Below, piece after piece: positions 28,279 to 37,475 of a stretch of 64,000 nucleotides of DNA. Made by a program: the position numbers and the translations under genes. Positions within the stretch are counted from its first letter, which is position 1. Each line of letters begins with the position of its first letter. Under the pieces are notes generated by a model, which was not told where the DNA came from, searched no databases, and was given only the letters and a program-made list of their open reading frames with translations. The stretch is from CAIKBL01 sp964555355 (lineage in GTDB: Bacteria > Pseudomonadota > Gammaproteobacteria > Ga0077536), in assembly GCA_964555355.1 (NCBI GenBank), contig CAZKRY010000005.1, positions 124,001-188,000 on the forward strand. Reading direction: 5' to 3'.

Positions 28279-31005
28279 CTATCCACTCGCCGCCAACTCC
28301 ACTCCCGCCGGATATACCCGCGCCGCAAACCCATCCACCGTGATCGGCACCGCATCCGGTACCTGTCGCATCGCATCCCTAATCTGCACCGCCGGAATAC
28401 CGTACTCCCGCGATAAGCACGCGCCGTGCGCCAACATACCGCCCGTTTCCAGCACCAGCCCGCGAATCTTCGGAAACACCGACATCCAACCCGGATCTGT
28501 GCTGTTGCACACCAAAATATCGCCGTTCTGCACGCGGCCTATTTGATCGAGCTGCGGCACGATCCGCGCCATGCCGGTGGCAAGCCCCTGGCTGGTCGCG
28601 ATCCCGACCAATGTTCCCTCCGGCAAGGGCTCACGGCTGGTCGATGCGCTCGACAGATCGACCGGCACATCGTTACGGATCCAAGTGGGCGTTGGCTCTT
28701 CACGCGCGTTGCGTTTATGAAAAACGCGTTTGCGCGCCGCCATTTTCGCTTTGCATAATTTGGCCGGCGCACGCCCATTCAAATAATCGTAAAGCTCATG
28801 CCTCGCGAGAAACCAGAAATCGTCCGGCTCATCGATAAGCCCCTTGGCAAACATCCGCGCGCCGATCTCACGAAAGATTTTTTTCTTGCCGTAAGTCAGG
28901 CGATCAAGATAGTGACGTTCGTCATCGCGATACTTGAGAAAACGCACGCAGTAGTCGGCGACGAAGCGGAAAATTTTGACGCGCCAACGTCCAAACATTT
29001 TCTTGCGTAAGCTTGCGGCAACTTCTTCCGTCACCTGCTCACGTTTTTTCACCAAGCGCTCCATCAGCACTGCCGGATGGACGGGTTTGTCGGTGTGTAT
29101 GAGCTGGCGTAGCGCGTCATAATCAAGGCTGGGTTTTTCCACGCGGCGGTAGTAGTAGAAGTCCCGATCTTGGTGACCGCGGTGACCGTGCGCGTGGATG
29201 AATGCATCGTACTCCGCGATAAAGTGTTTAGCTGCCGGTTCATGGCTTGCGCGCGCGGCGGTGAAGAAGGCTGCGCCTGGATTGGCGTCAAACAACTCGC
29301 GCAGAATCGCCGAGTCGCGGATGGCTTGCGCAAGTTCGAACAGCGCTTCGCCTTCGATCGCGGCCTTGTTGCCCGGAATGCCGCAAATGAGATCTTGAAA
29401 CGTCGCGGCGGTGTCGCCTTCGTACCAATGCGCGAGCAACAAACGCAGGCCACCCAGCGCACCGGTCGCATAAAAGAAAAACGGCGGCCATAGCGTGATG
29501 TACCACTCATCCACAAACGCGACCCGAGTTTCCGCTGCTTCGATCAATTCTGCTTCGTTCATCGCGCGTAGTGCATCGACGCTTGGACCATCAGCGTCCG
29601 AGGTTCGATTGTCGAGGTAGTCGTAAGTCGTCGCGAACCAGCGCGTCACACCATGCTCAGGCTGCAGCAGATGCACGCGTAACCACATGCGCAGTAGTCC
29701 CCATTTCGAGATGGGATTGGCAATGAATTTTTGATGCCAAGCGGGCGGGATGTTGGTCAGGTCGCGCAATTGTCCGGGCCATTGTTGGGTCAACCACGAG
29801 CGCTCGGCATCGGCATTGAAATACGCGGTCGCGCGGCGGTATTTGTGCCAGCGTACATTCGCCAGATTTTTGAATCCAAAGAGTCCCGCGAAACGTGAGT
29901 AATTCCGATAACACTCATACGCCCGGCAGGAGTAAAAAAGCGGCGAGATGCCGCCGGTCCAATACATCTCGGACCACGTATAAGTCCAAGTGGTGTCACG
30001 CGTATCGGCCGCCGGTTGCCAGCCATCGACGTCTTCGTCCCAGGTGAAGTCCACGCCGGTGACCGGACGCGTCTGCAAGATATAGAAAGTATCGCCGTCG
30101 AGCGCCCATTCGATATCCTGCGGCAGGCCGTCGTAGCGCTGCATGATATCGCGGCCCACCGCCGCCAGGGTTTGTGCTTCGCGCGCGGTGAGCGACGCTG
30201 TCTCGCGTTCTTCCGCGGTAGTCAGCATTTCAAGCGTGCCGCGCCCGGTTTCTGGGTTGCGAACGACTTTCTTTTCCTTGCCGCCTATCTCCAGCGACTT
30301 CACCGCGAGCGACGCACGGTCGAGCACCAAGGTGTCCGGATTCAGAATGCCGGAGACGACGCCTTCGCCGAGGCCCCAGCTCGCGTTCAAGACGATTTCG
30401 TCAGTGCGCGAGGTCATCGGATTGGCGGTAAACATCACGCCCGCCGTACGTGGATTGACCATCTGTTGCACGACCACGGCGAGTCGTTCGGCCTCGCCGT
30501 TAAAACGCTGTTGATGCCGATACGCGGTGACGCGTGCAGTCCACATCGAGGCCCAACAGCGGCGTACTGCATCTAGGACTTGCTCGGCGCTGACGATGTC
30601 GAGATAGGTGTCGTACATCCCAGCGAAGGACGCTTGCGCAAGATCTTCGGCGGTTCCCGAGGATCGTACGGCCACGTTAAGCTGGGGGCCGAGCGCTGAA
30701 TACGCGCTCACGATCGACTCCGCAATTGCCGGTGGAATGTCAGTTTGTTCGATAAGCGCGCGGATCTCAGACGTGCGCGCTTCGAGTCCCGCGGCGTCGT
30801 CAAAATCGAGCGTCGCGACGATCGCGTGAATGCGCGCCCCGAGTCCGTCGGTTGCCAGAAATTCGCTATGTGCGTTGGTGCTAACGCTAAAACCCGGCGG
30901 TACGCGAAAGCCGTTCGCGACTAATCGACCTAAGCTCGCCGCTTTGCCGCCCACAGCATCGCTGCGTGTGGCATTTGCATCGCTGAACCCAATGACGTAA
31001 GACAT
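28279..31005 (-). CDS. PEP-utilising enzyme of the PEP synthase/rifampin phosphotransferase type
   Basis: This 908-residue protein has an N-terminal ATP-grasp (PPDK-type) domain with DAVGGKAASLGRLVANGF and VAVRSSGTAEDLAQASFAGM. A long middle region rich in Trp and Tyr follows. The C-terminal swivelling phosphohistidine domain has GGMLAHGACLSREYGIPAV, with His860 as the expected phosphorylated residue. The order ATP-grasp, middle domain, His domain is that of rifampin phosphotransferase (about 870 residues) and related enzymes, not of true PEP synthase, which has a C-terminal PEP-binding barrel. AAAGGAG precedes the ATG at 31005. The acceptor substrate is unknown. Confidence 0.85.
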   Translation of the reverse strand: MSYVIGFSDANATRSDAVGGKAASLGRLVANGFRVPPGFSVSTNAHSEFLATDGLGARIHAIVATLDFDDAAGLEARTSEIRALIEQTDIPPAIAESIVSAYSALGPQLNVAVRSSGTAEDLAQASFAGMYDTYLDIVSAEQVLDAVRRCWASMWTARVTAYRHQQRFNGEAERLAVVVQQMVNPRTAGVMFTANPMTSRTDEIVLNASWGLGEGVVSGILNPDTLVLDRASLAVKSLEIGGKEKKVVRNPETGRGTLEMLTTAEERETASLTAREAQTLAAVGRDIMQRYDGLPQDIEWALDGDTFYILQTRPVTGVDFTWDEDVDGWQPAADTRDTTWTYTWSEMYWTGGISPLFYSCRAYECYRNYSRFAGLFGFKNLANVRWHKYRRATAYFNADAERSWLTQQWPGQLRDLTNIPPAWHQKFIANPISKWGLLRMWLRVHLLQPEHGVTRWFATTYDYLDNRTSDADGPSVDALRAMNEAELIEAAETRVAFVDEWYITLWPPFFFYATGALGGLRLLLAHWYEGDTAATFQDLICGIPGNKAAIEGEALFELAQAIRDSAILRELFDANPGAAFFTAARASHEPAAKHFIAEYDAFIHAHGHRGHQDRDFYYYRRVEKPSLDYDALRQLIHTDKPVHPAVLMERLVKKREQVTEEVAASLRKKMFGRWRVKIFRFVADYCVRFLKYRDDERHYLDRLTYGKKKIFREIGARMFAKGLIDEPDDFWFLARHELYDYLNGRAPAKLCKAKMAARKRVFHKRNAREEPTPTWIRNDVPVDLSSASTSREPLPEGTLVGIATSQGLATGMARIVPQLDQIGRVQNGDILVCNSTDPGWMSVFPKIRGLVLETGGMLAHGACLSREYGIPAVQIRDAMRQVPDAVPITVDGFAARVYPAGVELAASG

Positions 31006-31042
31006 CGCGTCGCTCCTTTCAAATCAGCCCGGTTTCGTAGGA

Positions 31043-31162
31043 AGACCCTCACCCCGACCCTCTCCCGCATGCGGGAGAGGGGGTAATTCAAACATTTCGC
31101 GGACGCCGAATGAATTAACCTCTCCCATCGGGAGAGGTCGGCGCGGAGCGCCGGGTGAGGGG
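31043..31162. repeat. Palindromic repeat element, copy E
   Basis: A complete about 120-bp element. It has complementary ends (ACCCTCACC and GGTGAGGGG), a type-X hairpin (31057-31082, CCTCTCCCGC/GCGGGAGAGG) and a type-Y unit (31119-31162). It lies between two minus-strand genes. Confidence 0.85.
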
Positions 31163-31194
31163 CAGCGCCGCTATCGGCGTCGCCGCGAAGATAC

Positions 31195-31776
31195 TCACGC
31201 GTGCTGTTCCCGCCACGCCGCCAAGTGCGCCTCGGTGCGCTCGACCGCACCATATAACTCATCGCGCGCACGGACCAGATACTGTGCCATGGGCGGATCG
31301 TCTCCATAGCGAATTGCTATCTCCGCCAGCCGCTCTTCCAACGTCATGCGTTGCCCATCCGGACCCACCCGCAGATCGCAATACCACACCGCATCGCGCA
31401 CCACCGAACGTTCGTCTGGAAACGCTGCCAGGTAAGCACTAAAGCCGCGAACTTCAGCCTCGATCGCCACCGCATCGTAGTTAATGGCAAGTGCAATGGC
31501 GCGTATAGGCACTTGGAGCGATTGCAACAAATGCGCGCTATCCACCGGCCCGTAACCGAGTTTGGCATGTTGGGGCGCAAAGCCCACGGCGGCAAGCGCC
31601 CCACAGGCAACGAGCAAGTCATCGTCGGGTACGAAGTAGCGGGCGATTTCGCGCGCAAATTCGGTGTAGCCTTTGACATGCGACCAGCGGCGGGGGAGCG
31701 TTTTTTCCATCTCTTCTTGGGCCAACGCATAGGCCCAGGTCGATAGCTTGAGATGTGGTGCGTAAGGCTGCGGCAT
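31195..31776 (-). CDS. HD-domain-like protein lacking the HD pair
   Basis: This 193-residue cytoplasmic protein follows the pattern of small metal-dependent phosphohydrolases: RRWSHVKG, then a hydrophobic helix and a GYAP-HPLDGA-type segment. The signature His-Asp pair expected in the second helix is replaced by Ala62-Ala63 (ACGALAAVGFAP). The later His of the HPLDGA-type motif is Gly76. It therefore probably binds no catalytic metal. It might be a regulator or scaffold, or I may be aligning it to the wrong family. It lies upstream of, and on the same strand as, the PEP-utilising gene, with repeat copy E between them. Confidence 0.7.
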   Translation of the reverse strand: MPQPYAPHLKLSTWAYALAQEEMEKTLPRRWSHVKGYTEFAREIARYFVPDDDLLVACGALAAVGFAPQHAKLGYGPVDSAHLLQSLQVPIRAIALAINYDAVAIEAEVRGFSAYLAAFPDERSVVRDAVWYCDLRVGPDGQRMTLEERLAEIAIRYGDDPPMAQYLVRARDELYGAVERTEAHLAAWREQHA

Positions 31777-32063
31777 ATGGGGACTCCCAATGGCTCCGGT
31801 GGCCCTATAGGACTGGGGTAAGCAAGCTCACCACTGTACGCGGCTTTCCATGGATGAGAAGTAGGAACCCTTTACCGGCGCGCCGGGTCTTTCCCACGAT
31901 TCTGCCACTAACTTGCTACGCCGTAGCACTTTTTTGCGGAACCCATGCGAAATAGCCAACGGCAGCGTGATTAATCCAACGCGGCCCTGCGTTAAGATGC
32001 GCGCACACCCGCCCTAGTCGGTGGAAGTCGGGTTTGGTGTCCATTTTCAGGAGTCTTTTAGTA

Positions 32064-33665
32064 ATGTCTCAACGGTTCGATGCCATCATCATTGGCGCCG
32101 GGATCTCCGGTATTTATTCCCTTTATCGATTGCGCGAGCTTGGGGTTTCCGCGCGGGTGTTGGAAGCCGGCGGCGGTGTCGGCGGAACTTGGTACTGGAA
32201 TCGTTACCCAGGCGCCCGTTTCGATTCCGAGTCTTACACCTACCAATATTCATTTTCGAAAGAGCTGCTTGAAGAGTGGTCGTGGAGCGAAGAGTTCGCG
32301 GGTCAGCCCGAGATCGAGCGATACGTCAACTTTGTCGCGGATAAGTTCGATTTAAAGCGCGACATCGAATTCAACTCACGCGTGCGCACCGTACGCTACG
32401 ACGAGTCAACCAAAGAGTGGGAGGTCACCACCGAAAGTGGGCGGAGTTATCGCTCGCGGTTTGTGTTGTCGGCGACCGGGCTGCTTTCCGCGCATCAGTT
32501 TCCGGATTACGAGGGCGTGCACGATTTCAAGGGGCTCTCGTTGCATACCGCACGTTGGCCGCATCAACATCCGGATTTCCGCGGCAAGCGGGTCGGCGTC
32601 ATCGGCAGCGGCCCGACGGGTGTTCAAGTCATTCAAAGCATCGCGCCGGATGTCGGGCACTTGACGGTGTTTCAACGCACGGCCAATTGGTGCACGCCGC
32701 TGCGCAATCATCCGTTGGATGCGGAAGCGCAGCGCGACTTGAAAGCGCGCGCGAGCGATATTATCGACGCCTGCAATCACACGTTCGCGGCCTTTATTCA
32801 TGATTTCGACTCGCGTATGGCGAGCGATGTGCCGAAGGCCGAACGCCTAGCGCTCTATCAAGAACTCTACGATCGCGGCGGCTTTGCGCTGTGGCTGGCC
32901 AACTTCCCGGATGTCTTCACGCGGCGTGAGGTGGCGGACGAAGTCGGCGCGTTTTTGGCGGACAAGATTCGCCAACGCGTCAAAGACCCCAAAGTCGCCG
33001 AGATGCTAATCCCCAAAAGCCATCCGTTCGGCACCAAACGTCCACCGGGCGAGAAGAACTATTACGAAACCTTCAATCGCGACAATGTCTCGCTGGTCGA
33101 TTTACGCGCGAGTCCGATCAAACGCATCACCGCGAGCGGCGTTGAGACCACCACCGACAGTTACCCGCTCGATGCCATTATTTACGCCACCGGCTTCCAC
33201 AGCCTGACCGGCGAACTCATGCGCATGGACATCCGCGGCGTCGGCGGCCAAACCTTGCACCAGCGTTGGTCGGATGGGCCGCGCACCAATCTCGGTATCC
33301 AAATCGCGGGGTTCCCCAATTTCTTCGCGGTCATGGGTCCGCACAATCCCGGCACCTTTTGCAATATCACGCGTTGCGTCGAGAGTAACGTGGATTGGAT
33401 CGTGCAATGCATCGGCTTCCTGCGTAAGAACGGGTATACGACCATTGAATCGACGCCCGCGGCGGATGAAGCCTGGACCGAGCGTTGCTATGAATCGGTT
33501 AAAGGGCGTCTGTTCGATGAGATGCGCGATTCTTGGTTCTTTGGTAGCACCAATCCGGAAAACGTGCGCGGGCGGTTTTTGATGTTTGCCGGCAGCGTGC
33601 CCGATCATCGCAAGATCTTTACCGACGTGGCGGCCAAGGGATATCCGGGATTCGCGTTAAGTTAA
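32064..33665 (+). CDS. Flavin-containing Baeyer-Villiger-type monooxygenase
   Basis: This 533-residue NADPH/FAD monooxygenase inserts oxygen next to a carbonyl or oxidises a ring. It has two Rossmann loops, GAGISG (11-16) and GSGPTG (181-186). Between them is the type I Baeyer-Villiger fingerprint FKGLSLHTARWP at 155-166. GGTWYWNRYPGARFD near residues 40-54 is also typical of this class. The ATG at 32064 is 11 nt after a CAGGAG. A VOC-family and a luciferase-family gene follow on the same strand, with spacing of 3 bp and 49 bp. Substrate unknown; cyclic ketone is plausible. Confidence 0.92.
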   Translation: MSQRFDAIIIGAGISGIYSLYRLRELGVSARVLEAGGGVGGTWYWNRYPGARFDSESYTYQYSFSKELLEEWSWSEEFAGQPEIERYVNFVADKFDLKRDIEFNSRVRTVRYDESTKEWEVTTESGRSYRSRFVLSATGLLSAHQFPDYEGVHDFKGLSLHTARWPHQHPDFRGKRVGVIGSGPTGVQVIQSIAPDVGHLTVFQRTANWCTPLRNHPLDAEAQRDLKARASDIIDACNHTFAAFIHDFDSRMASDVPKAERLALYQELYDRGGFALWLANFPDVFTRREVADEVGAFLADKIRQRVKDPKVAEMLIPKSHPFGTKRPPGEKNYYETFNRDNVSLVDLRASPIKRITASGVETTTDSYPLDAIIYATGFHSLTGELMRMDIRGVGGQTLHQRWSDGPRTNLGIQIAGFPNFFAVMGPHNPGTFCNITRCVESNVDWIVQCIGFLRKNGYTTIESTPAADEAWTERCYESVKGRLFDEMRDSWFFGSTNPENVRGRFLMFAGSVPDHRKIFTDVAAKGYPGFALS

Positions 33666-33668
33666 GCC

Positions 33669-34127
33669 GTGGATCTGCAGCGCATCACTGAGATAGGTGT
33701 GGCCGTTCGCGATGTCGAGCAAGCTTCCCAATTAATGGCAACGCTATTCAATGCCAGCGTCGGTGAACTCGTCGAGATCCCGGAGTATGCGATGCGTTAC
33801 CGAATGTGCCGTGTCGGCAAGATCGATTTTGAATTGATGGAGCCGACCGCGGCAACGGGTGTCATTGCGGATTTCATCGCCAAACGCGGCGAAGGGCTGC
33901 ATCACATCGCCTTCGCGGTGGACGATATCGAAGACACCATGGCTAGCTTGCGTGAGAAGGCCGTGCGTTTTGTCGATAGCGCGCCATTGCGCAAAAATCT
34001 GCCGGTCGTCGACTACGCGGGCCGACGCTTTGACGAGGATATTCAGTTCGCGTTTTCGCACCCGGCATCGATTCTCGGCATCTTATTTGAATTTATTCAG
34101 TACCCGTCAGGTTACAACCCGACCTAA
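33669..34127 (+). CDS. VOC-family protein (methylmalonyl-CoA epimerase-like)
   Basis: This 152-residue metal-binding vicinal-oxygen-chelate protein has tandem beta-alpha-beta modules. ITEIGVAVRDVEQA and GLHHIAFAVDDIEDTMASL form the metal and substrate sites as in methylmalonyl-CoA epimerase. FEFIQYPSG closes the fold. The GTG start lies 3 bp after the monooxygenase stop, so the two are cotranscribed. It might be an isomerase or a dioxygenase-type enzyme acting on the oxygenated product. The exact reaction is unclear. Confidence 0.82.
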   Translation: MDLQRITEIGVAVRDVEQASQLMATLFNASVGELVEIPEYAMRYRMCRVGKIDFELMEPTAATGVIADFIAKRGEGLHHIAFAVDDIEDTMASLREKAVRFVDSAPLRKNLPVVDYAGRRFDEDIQFAFSHPASILGILFEFIQYPSGYNPT

Positions 34128-34176
34128 CAGCGTCCGTTTTACGCCTTAACCCACACTCAGTCCGAGGGAGCAATTC

Positions 34177-35382
34177 ATGACTCATCGCATCAAATTTGGC
34201 GCTTTCATTCCGCCGCATATTCCGCCTAATGAAAACCCAATCCTCGCCTATGAGCACGACATGGAGTTGGTGGAATGGTTGGATAAACTGAATTATGAAG
34301 AAGCGTGGGTGGGTGAGCATCACTCCGGTGGCTGGGAAACCACCGCAAGCCCGGAACTCTTCATCGCGGCGGTGTCGCAGCGCACGCGGACGATCCGGCT
34401 CGGCACCGGCGTTTCCTCGCTGCCGTATCACCATCCGTACATCTTGGCCGATCGGATCCGTCAACTTGAATACATCACCCGCGGTCGTGCGATGTTTGGT
34501 GTCGGCCCCGGCTCGCTCCCTTCGGACGCGCACATGATCGGCGTGCCGACCGCGAGAGCCCGCGATCGTATGGACGAGGCGATTGAACCCCTGGTGCGCC
34601 TACTCGCCGGCGAAACCGTGAATGCCAAAACGGATTGGTTTGAACTCAATAACGCACATCTGCAATTTCCACCGTATAGCGATGAAGGCATCGAAATGGC
34701 GGTGGCAAATCAAGTGTCGCCCACCGGCGCGAAAGCAGCCGGCAAACACGGAATTGGTTTGCTCTCCATCGGCGCGACCTCGGCCGGTGCGTTCAATGCG
34801 CTCGCCGCGAACTGGGCCATCTGTGAAGAAACCGCGAAAGAGTACGGCAAGGCTATTAGCCGCAAAAACTGGCGTCTGGTCGGTCCGGTGCATGTGGCGG
34901 AAACGCGGGAGAAGGCGCGCGCGAACGTACGATACGGACTTGAGCGCTGGATCGACTATATGACCAAGGTCGCGGCGTTACCGCTCGGCACGCCGCCCGG
35001 CGTCGATCCGGTGGATTACATGATCGACACCGGCTTTGCCGTCATCGGCACCCCGGACGATTACATCGCGCAGATCGAGCGTTTATGGGGGCAGTCCGGC
35101 GGCTTCGGCGCCTTCCTGCATCTTGACACGCATTGGGCGGATTGGGCCGAGACCAAACGATCCTATGAACTCATTGCGCGTTTTGCGATCCCGCGGATCA
35201 ACAAGCTCAATGCCAATCGGCAGTTCTCCGAAGACTGGCTGCGTGACAACAACAAGCAGTTCAAGGGTGAATTGAACGCAGCGGTGGCGGCGAAAATCGC
35301 CGAACACGCAGCGGAAAAGGGCATCGATAAACTCTCGCCGGATTATTTGAAGCTGTTCGCGCCGAAAGCCGTCAACAAGTAA
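34177..35382 (+). CDS. Luciferase-like flavin-dependent oxidoreductase
   Basis: This 401-residue LLM-class TIM barrel resembles limonene monooxygenase-type enzymes. It begins IKFGAFIPPHIPPNENP and has EEAWVGEHHSGGWE, RTIRLGTGVSSLPYHHPYILADRI and GRAMFGVGPGSLPSDAHMIG. It needs reduced flavin; a reductase gene is not adjacent here but one is at 14371. GAGGGAGC precedes the ATG at 34177. It is the third gene of the Baeyer-Villiger/VOC cluster. Substrate unknown. Confidence 0.9.
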   Translation: MTHRIKFGAFIPPHIPPNENPILAYEHDMELVEWLDKLNYEEAWVGEHHSGGWETTASPELFIAAVSQRTRTIRLGTGVSSLPYHHPYILADRIRQLEYITRGRAMFGVGPGSLPSDAHMIGVPTARARDRMDEAIEPLVRLLAGETVNAKTDWFELNNAHLQFPPYSDEGIEMAVANQVSPTGAKAAGKHGIGLLSIGATSAGAFNALAANWAICEETAKEYGKAISRKNWRLVGPVHVAETREKARANVRYGLERWIDYMTKVAALPLGTPPGVDPVDYMIDTGFAVIGTPDDYIAQIERLWGQSGGFGAFLHLDTHWADWAETKRSYELIARFAIPRINKLNANRQFSEDWLRDNNKQFKGELNAAVAAKIAEHAAEKGIDKLSPDYLKLFAPKAVNK

Positions 35383-35401
35383 CGTGCGGAGCGGGCGCCG
35401 G

Positions 35402-36547
35402 CTACCGCCCGGCGCCCGCGTTAGCGCAACGCTGCGCGTGGGCAAATGCCCATAGTCCAAACGGTGTCGCCGCGAGCATCGCCCACCCAATGCTTGCATA
35501 ACTCGTCGCTTCAATCAGCACACCAAACACCCAGGGCGCGGCGCCGGTGCTCAAAAAAAGCGCGCCGTTGGCGGCCGCGGCCCAGCGACCGCGCGCGTCG
35601 AGCGCAGCCGCCACGGTCAGCAAGAGCGGCAACATAAACAGAAACGTCAATCCTTCCGCCACCACCGCGATCCCAAACGCAATAGGCGAATCCGCGAATA
35701 CCGCAATGGCGATCGCAAGCGTATGCAAGAGTGTGCCGATTGCGATACTGCGTGCGAGGCCCAGGCGCTCCCCCAGCAGCGCGGCGAGCGCTGCGCCGGC
35801 AATCGACGCCAGCTGTTGCGCGGCGAAGATCCACGCGATGACTTCGAGTTCGAGACCACGGGCGGCACCGAGCCGTTCGATATAGGCGTAAAAACCCATC
35901 ATCGCGAGTCCAATGACGGCGATCCCGAGCAGCAGCCACAGCCCAGCGCGCCAAACGCCCGGCGCCGCATCGCCGCGAGGGACCACAGCCTCGGCCGTGC
36001 GCGGTAGCCACCACAACAATGGCAGCATGAGGCCTGAGAAGATGGCCAAGGTCGCGAAAGCGCCCGTATGACCTGCGGCCGCGATCGCCGGTGCGAGTCC
36101 GAACGACAAAAGGGCAGCGACGCCATACGCCGCCATGAAGGCGTAACCAAAAAGGCGCGCAGGCGCCGCGGTTGCCGCGACGATTGCGTTCAGCGCGGCG
36201 AGCAACACGCCGGTGGCAATTCCGAGCGCGCCAAGCGCCAGCGCCAAGGTACTCGGCGAATGGCTGTAGGCGGCGGCGATTTCGGCCACTATCAACGTAC
36301 CGGACGCGATCCACGCTGCGAGACGTGATCGCGCGCCCTGGAGTAGCGGCGCGGTCGCCAGTGCCGCAACGCCCATCAGAATTAGTTCGAGCGTGAGCAG
36401 CGCACCAGCCGTCGCTTCGTCCAACTTCAAGCTGACGAGAATTGCGCCGAGCAAGAGCGGCGTGGAATTAACGACGGTGTAAGCGGTCGCATTGCCGCCA
36501 CACACCGCAAGCGTTTGCGCGACCGTCGTGCGCGCGGGCGCGCTCAC
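35402..36547 (-). CDS. MFS transporter
   Basis: An inner-membrane carrier of 381 residues with about 12 hydrophobic segments, for example ALLTLELILMGVAALATAPLL and LWLLLGIAVIGLAMMGFYAYI. Family signatures are weak, so the substrate is unknown. The start is set at the GTG whose first bases overlap the DUF1989 stop (GTGA at 36544-36547). Longer starts inside the upstream gene are unlikely. The coupling suggests that the carrier works with the upstream protein. Confidence 0.8.
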   Translation of the reverse strand: MSAPARTTVAQTLAVCGGNATAYTVVNSTPLLLGAILVSLKLDEATAGALLTLELILMGVAALATAPLLQGARSRLAAWIASGTLIVAEIAAAYSHSPSTLALALGALGIATGVLLAALNAIVAATAAPARLFGYAFMAAYGVAALLSFGLAPAIAAAGHTGAFATLAIFSGLMLPLLWWLPRTAEAVVPRGDAAPGVWRAGLWLLLGIAVIGLAMMGFYAYIERLGAARGLELEVIAWIFAAQQLASIAGAALAALLGERLGLARSIAIGTLLHTLAIAIAVFADSPIAFGIAVVAEGLTFLFMLPLLLTVAAALDARGRWAAAANGALFLSTGAAPWVFGVLIEATSYASIGWAMLAATPFGLWAFAHAQRCANAGAGR

Positions 36548-37158
36548 GGCGTGAGGATGTCCAGACGTAGCGGAGTCGAGCGGCCGCCGTTCGGCTGTAC
36601 GCCGTCGAAGGGAATATCCACCGAACAAGCCGTCAACGCGATCAGCAGATCGCGCTCGGCCCGTAATGTCAGCGCATCGCCCGGGCGCGTGAGTGTTTGC
36701 CCAATAACGTAATTGCCCGCGGCGTCGACCGGCGTATTTTGAAAGACATTGATGGGATCAGGGTGACTGGTGAGCGTCAGTCCTAACGCGGCGGTCGCGA
36801 GAAAAAAATTATCGCGACAATTCGGATGATGCTCACCCGCGTCAAACGCAACGTAGAGTTCACGATCGCATGGCGCGAAGGTCATATCGTGGCGCCCCGG
36901 GGAGGTATCGGCGAGCAGCGAGAGCAAGGGTTGCCGCCGGTTGCTGAAGAACTGCTCGCCGGCGCGCGGAAATGGCGTGAAGTTGATGAGGCGTGTCACC
37001 GCCGGGCTGAAGCACTCTGCCGGATCGGCCGCGCACATCACAAATAAATCGCCGATTTGGCAACCTTCGAGATCCACCACCCGCAAAAGATTGCCGGCGC
37101 TGACGCGTAAGGCGCGTCCCTCATAACCGGGTACCACTATGGATTCAATGGCGGTCAT
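36544..37158 (-). CDS. DUF1989 (urea carboxylase-associated family) protein
   Basis: This 204-residue protein belongs to the family found next to urea carboxylase genes. Markers are VPGYEGRALRVSAGNLLRVVDLEGCQIGDLFV, FTPFPRAGEQFFSNRRQPLL and EHHPNCRDNFF with a metal-ligand-type His/Cys pair, then DPINVFQNTPVD. The start at 37158 (MTAIESI) matches the family; a start at 37194 is also open. Function is not established; metal-dependent hydrolysis or binding of an amidated compound is inference. It is coupled to the MFS carrier. Confidence 0.85.
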   Translation of the reverse strand: MTAIESIVVPGYEGRALRVSAGNLLRVVDLEGCQIGDLFVMCAADPAECFSPAVTRLINFTPFPRAGEQFFSNRRQPLLSLLADTSPGRHDMTFAPCDRELYVAFDAGEHHPNCRDNFFLATAALGLTLTSHPDPINVFQNTPVDAAGNYVIGQTLTRPGDALTLRAERDLLIALTACSVDIPFDGVQPNGGRSTPLRLDILTP

Positions 37159-37231
37159 CGCGTTGCTCCTACAAAAAAGTATCGGCGGGGTCATGCGTCA
37201 TGCCAAGCATACAGTCTATTTGCCGCGGTTA

Positions 37232-37349
37232 AGACTCCATCAGTAACCGACGTGACGACGTTGCGGTTTGGATTGTGATGCCGCCCGTGGCGGCGCAAAG
37301 ACCATCGCAACCGCGACCGCCAGTCAGGGAAGCTGACTTGATGGAGTCT
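37232..37349. promoter_or_regulatory. 11-bp inverted repeat pair upstream of the response regulator
   Basis: AGACTCCATCA at 37232-37242 and its exact complement TGATGGAGTCT at 37339-37349 are separated by 96 bp, in the space between the diverging DUF1989 and response-regulator genes. Such arms could bind a regulator dimer with looping; chance is not excluded. Confidence 0.4.
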
Positions 37350-37369
37350 CCGCGCGTTGATGCCGGGTG

Positions 37370-37387
37370 CTCCTTCGTTCGAAGGAG
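37370..37387. promoter_or_regulatory. Palindromic operator candidate before the two-component operon
   Basis: CTCCTTCG-TT-CGAAGGAG forms perfect 8-bp arms with a two-base centre, 89 bp before the response regulator start. Position and symmetry fit a dimeric regulator site, perhaps autoregulation. Confidence 0.45.
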
Positions 37388-37475
37388 GTCAAAGTCGGGC
37401 GAAACGCGTTATGCTCGCTCGGCGAATAATGCTTCCCGCAGGCACGGCACCGCCCGTGAAAAAGAGGAAACGCGC

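Noticed and set aside
35511..36314. 267-codon minus-strand frame inside the MFS gene
   Set aside because: It is an Arg-rich frame shift of the transporter gene; the transporter frame has regular membrane helices and explains the region.
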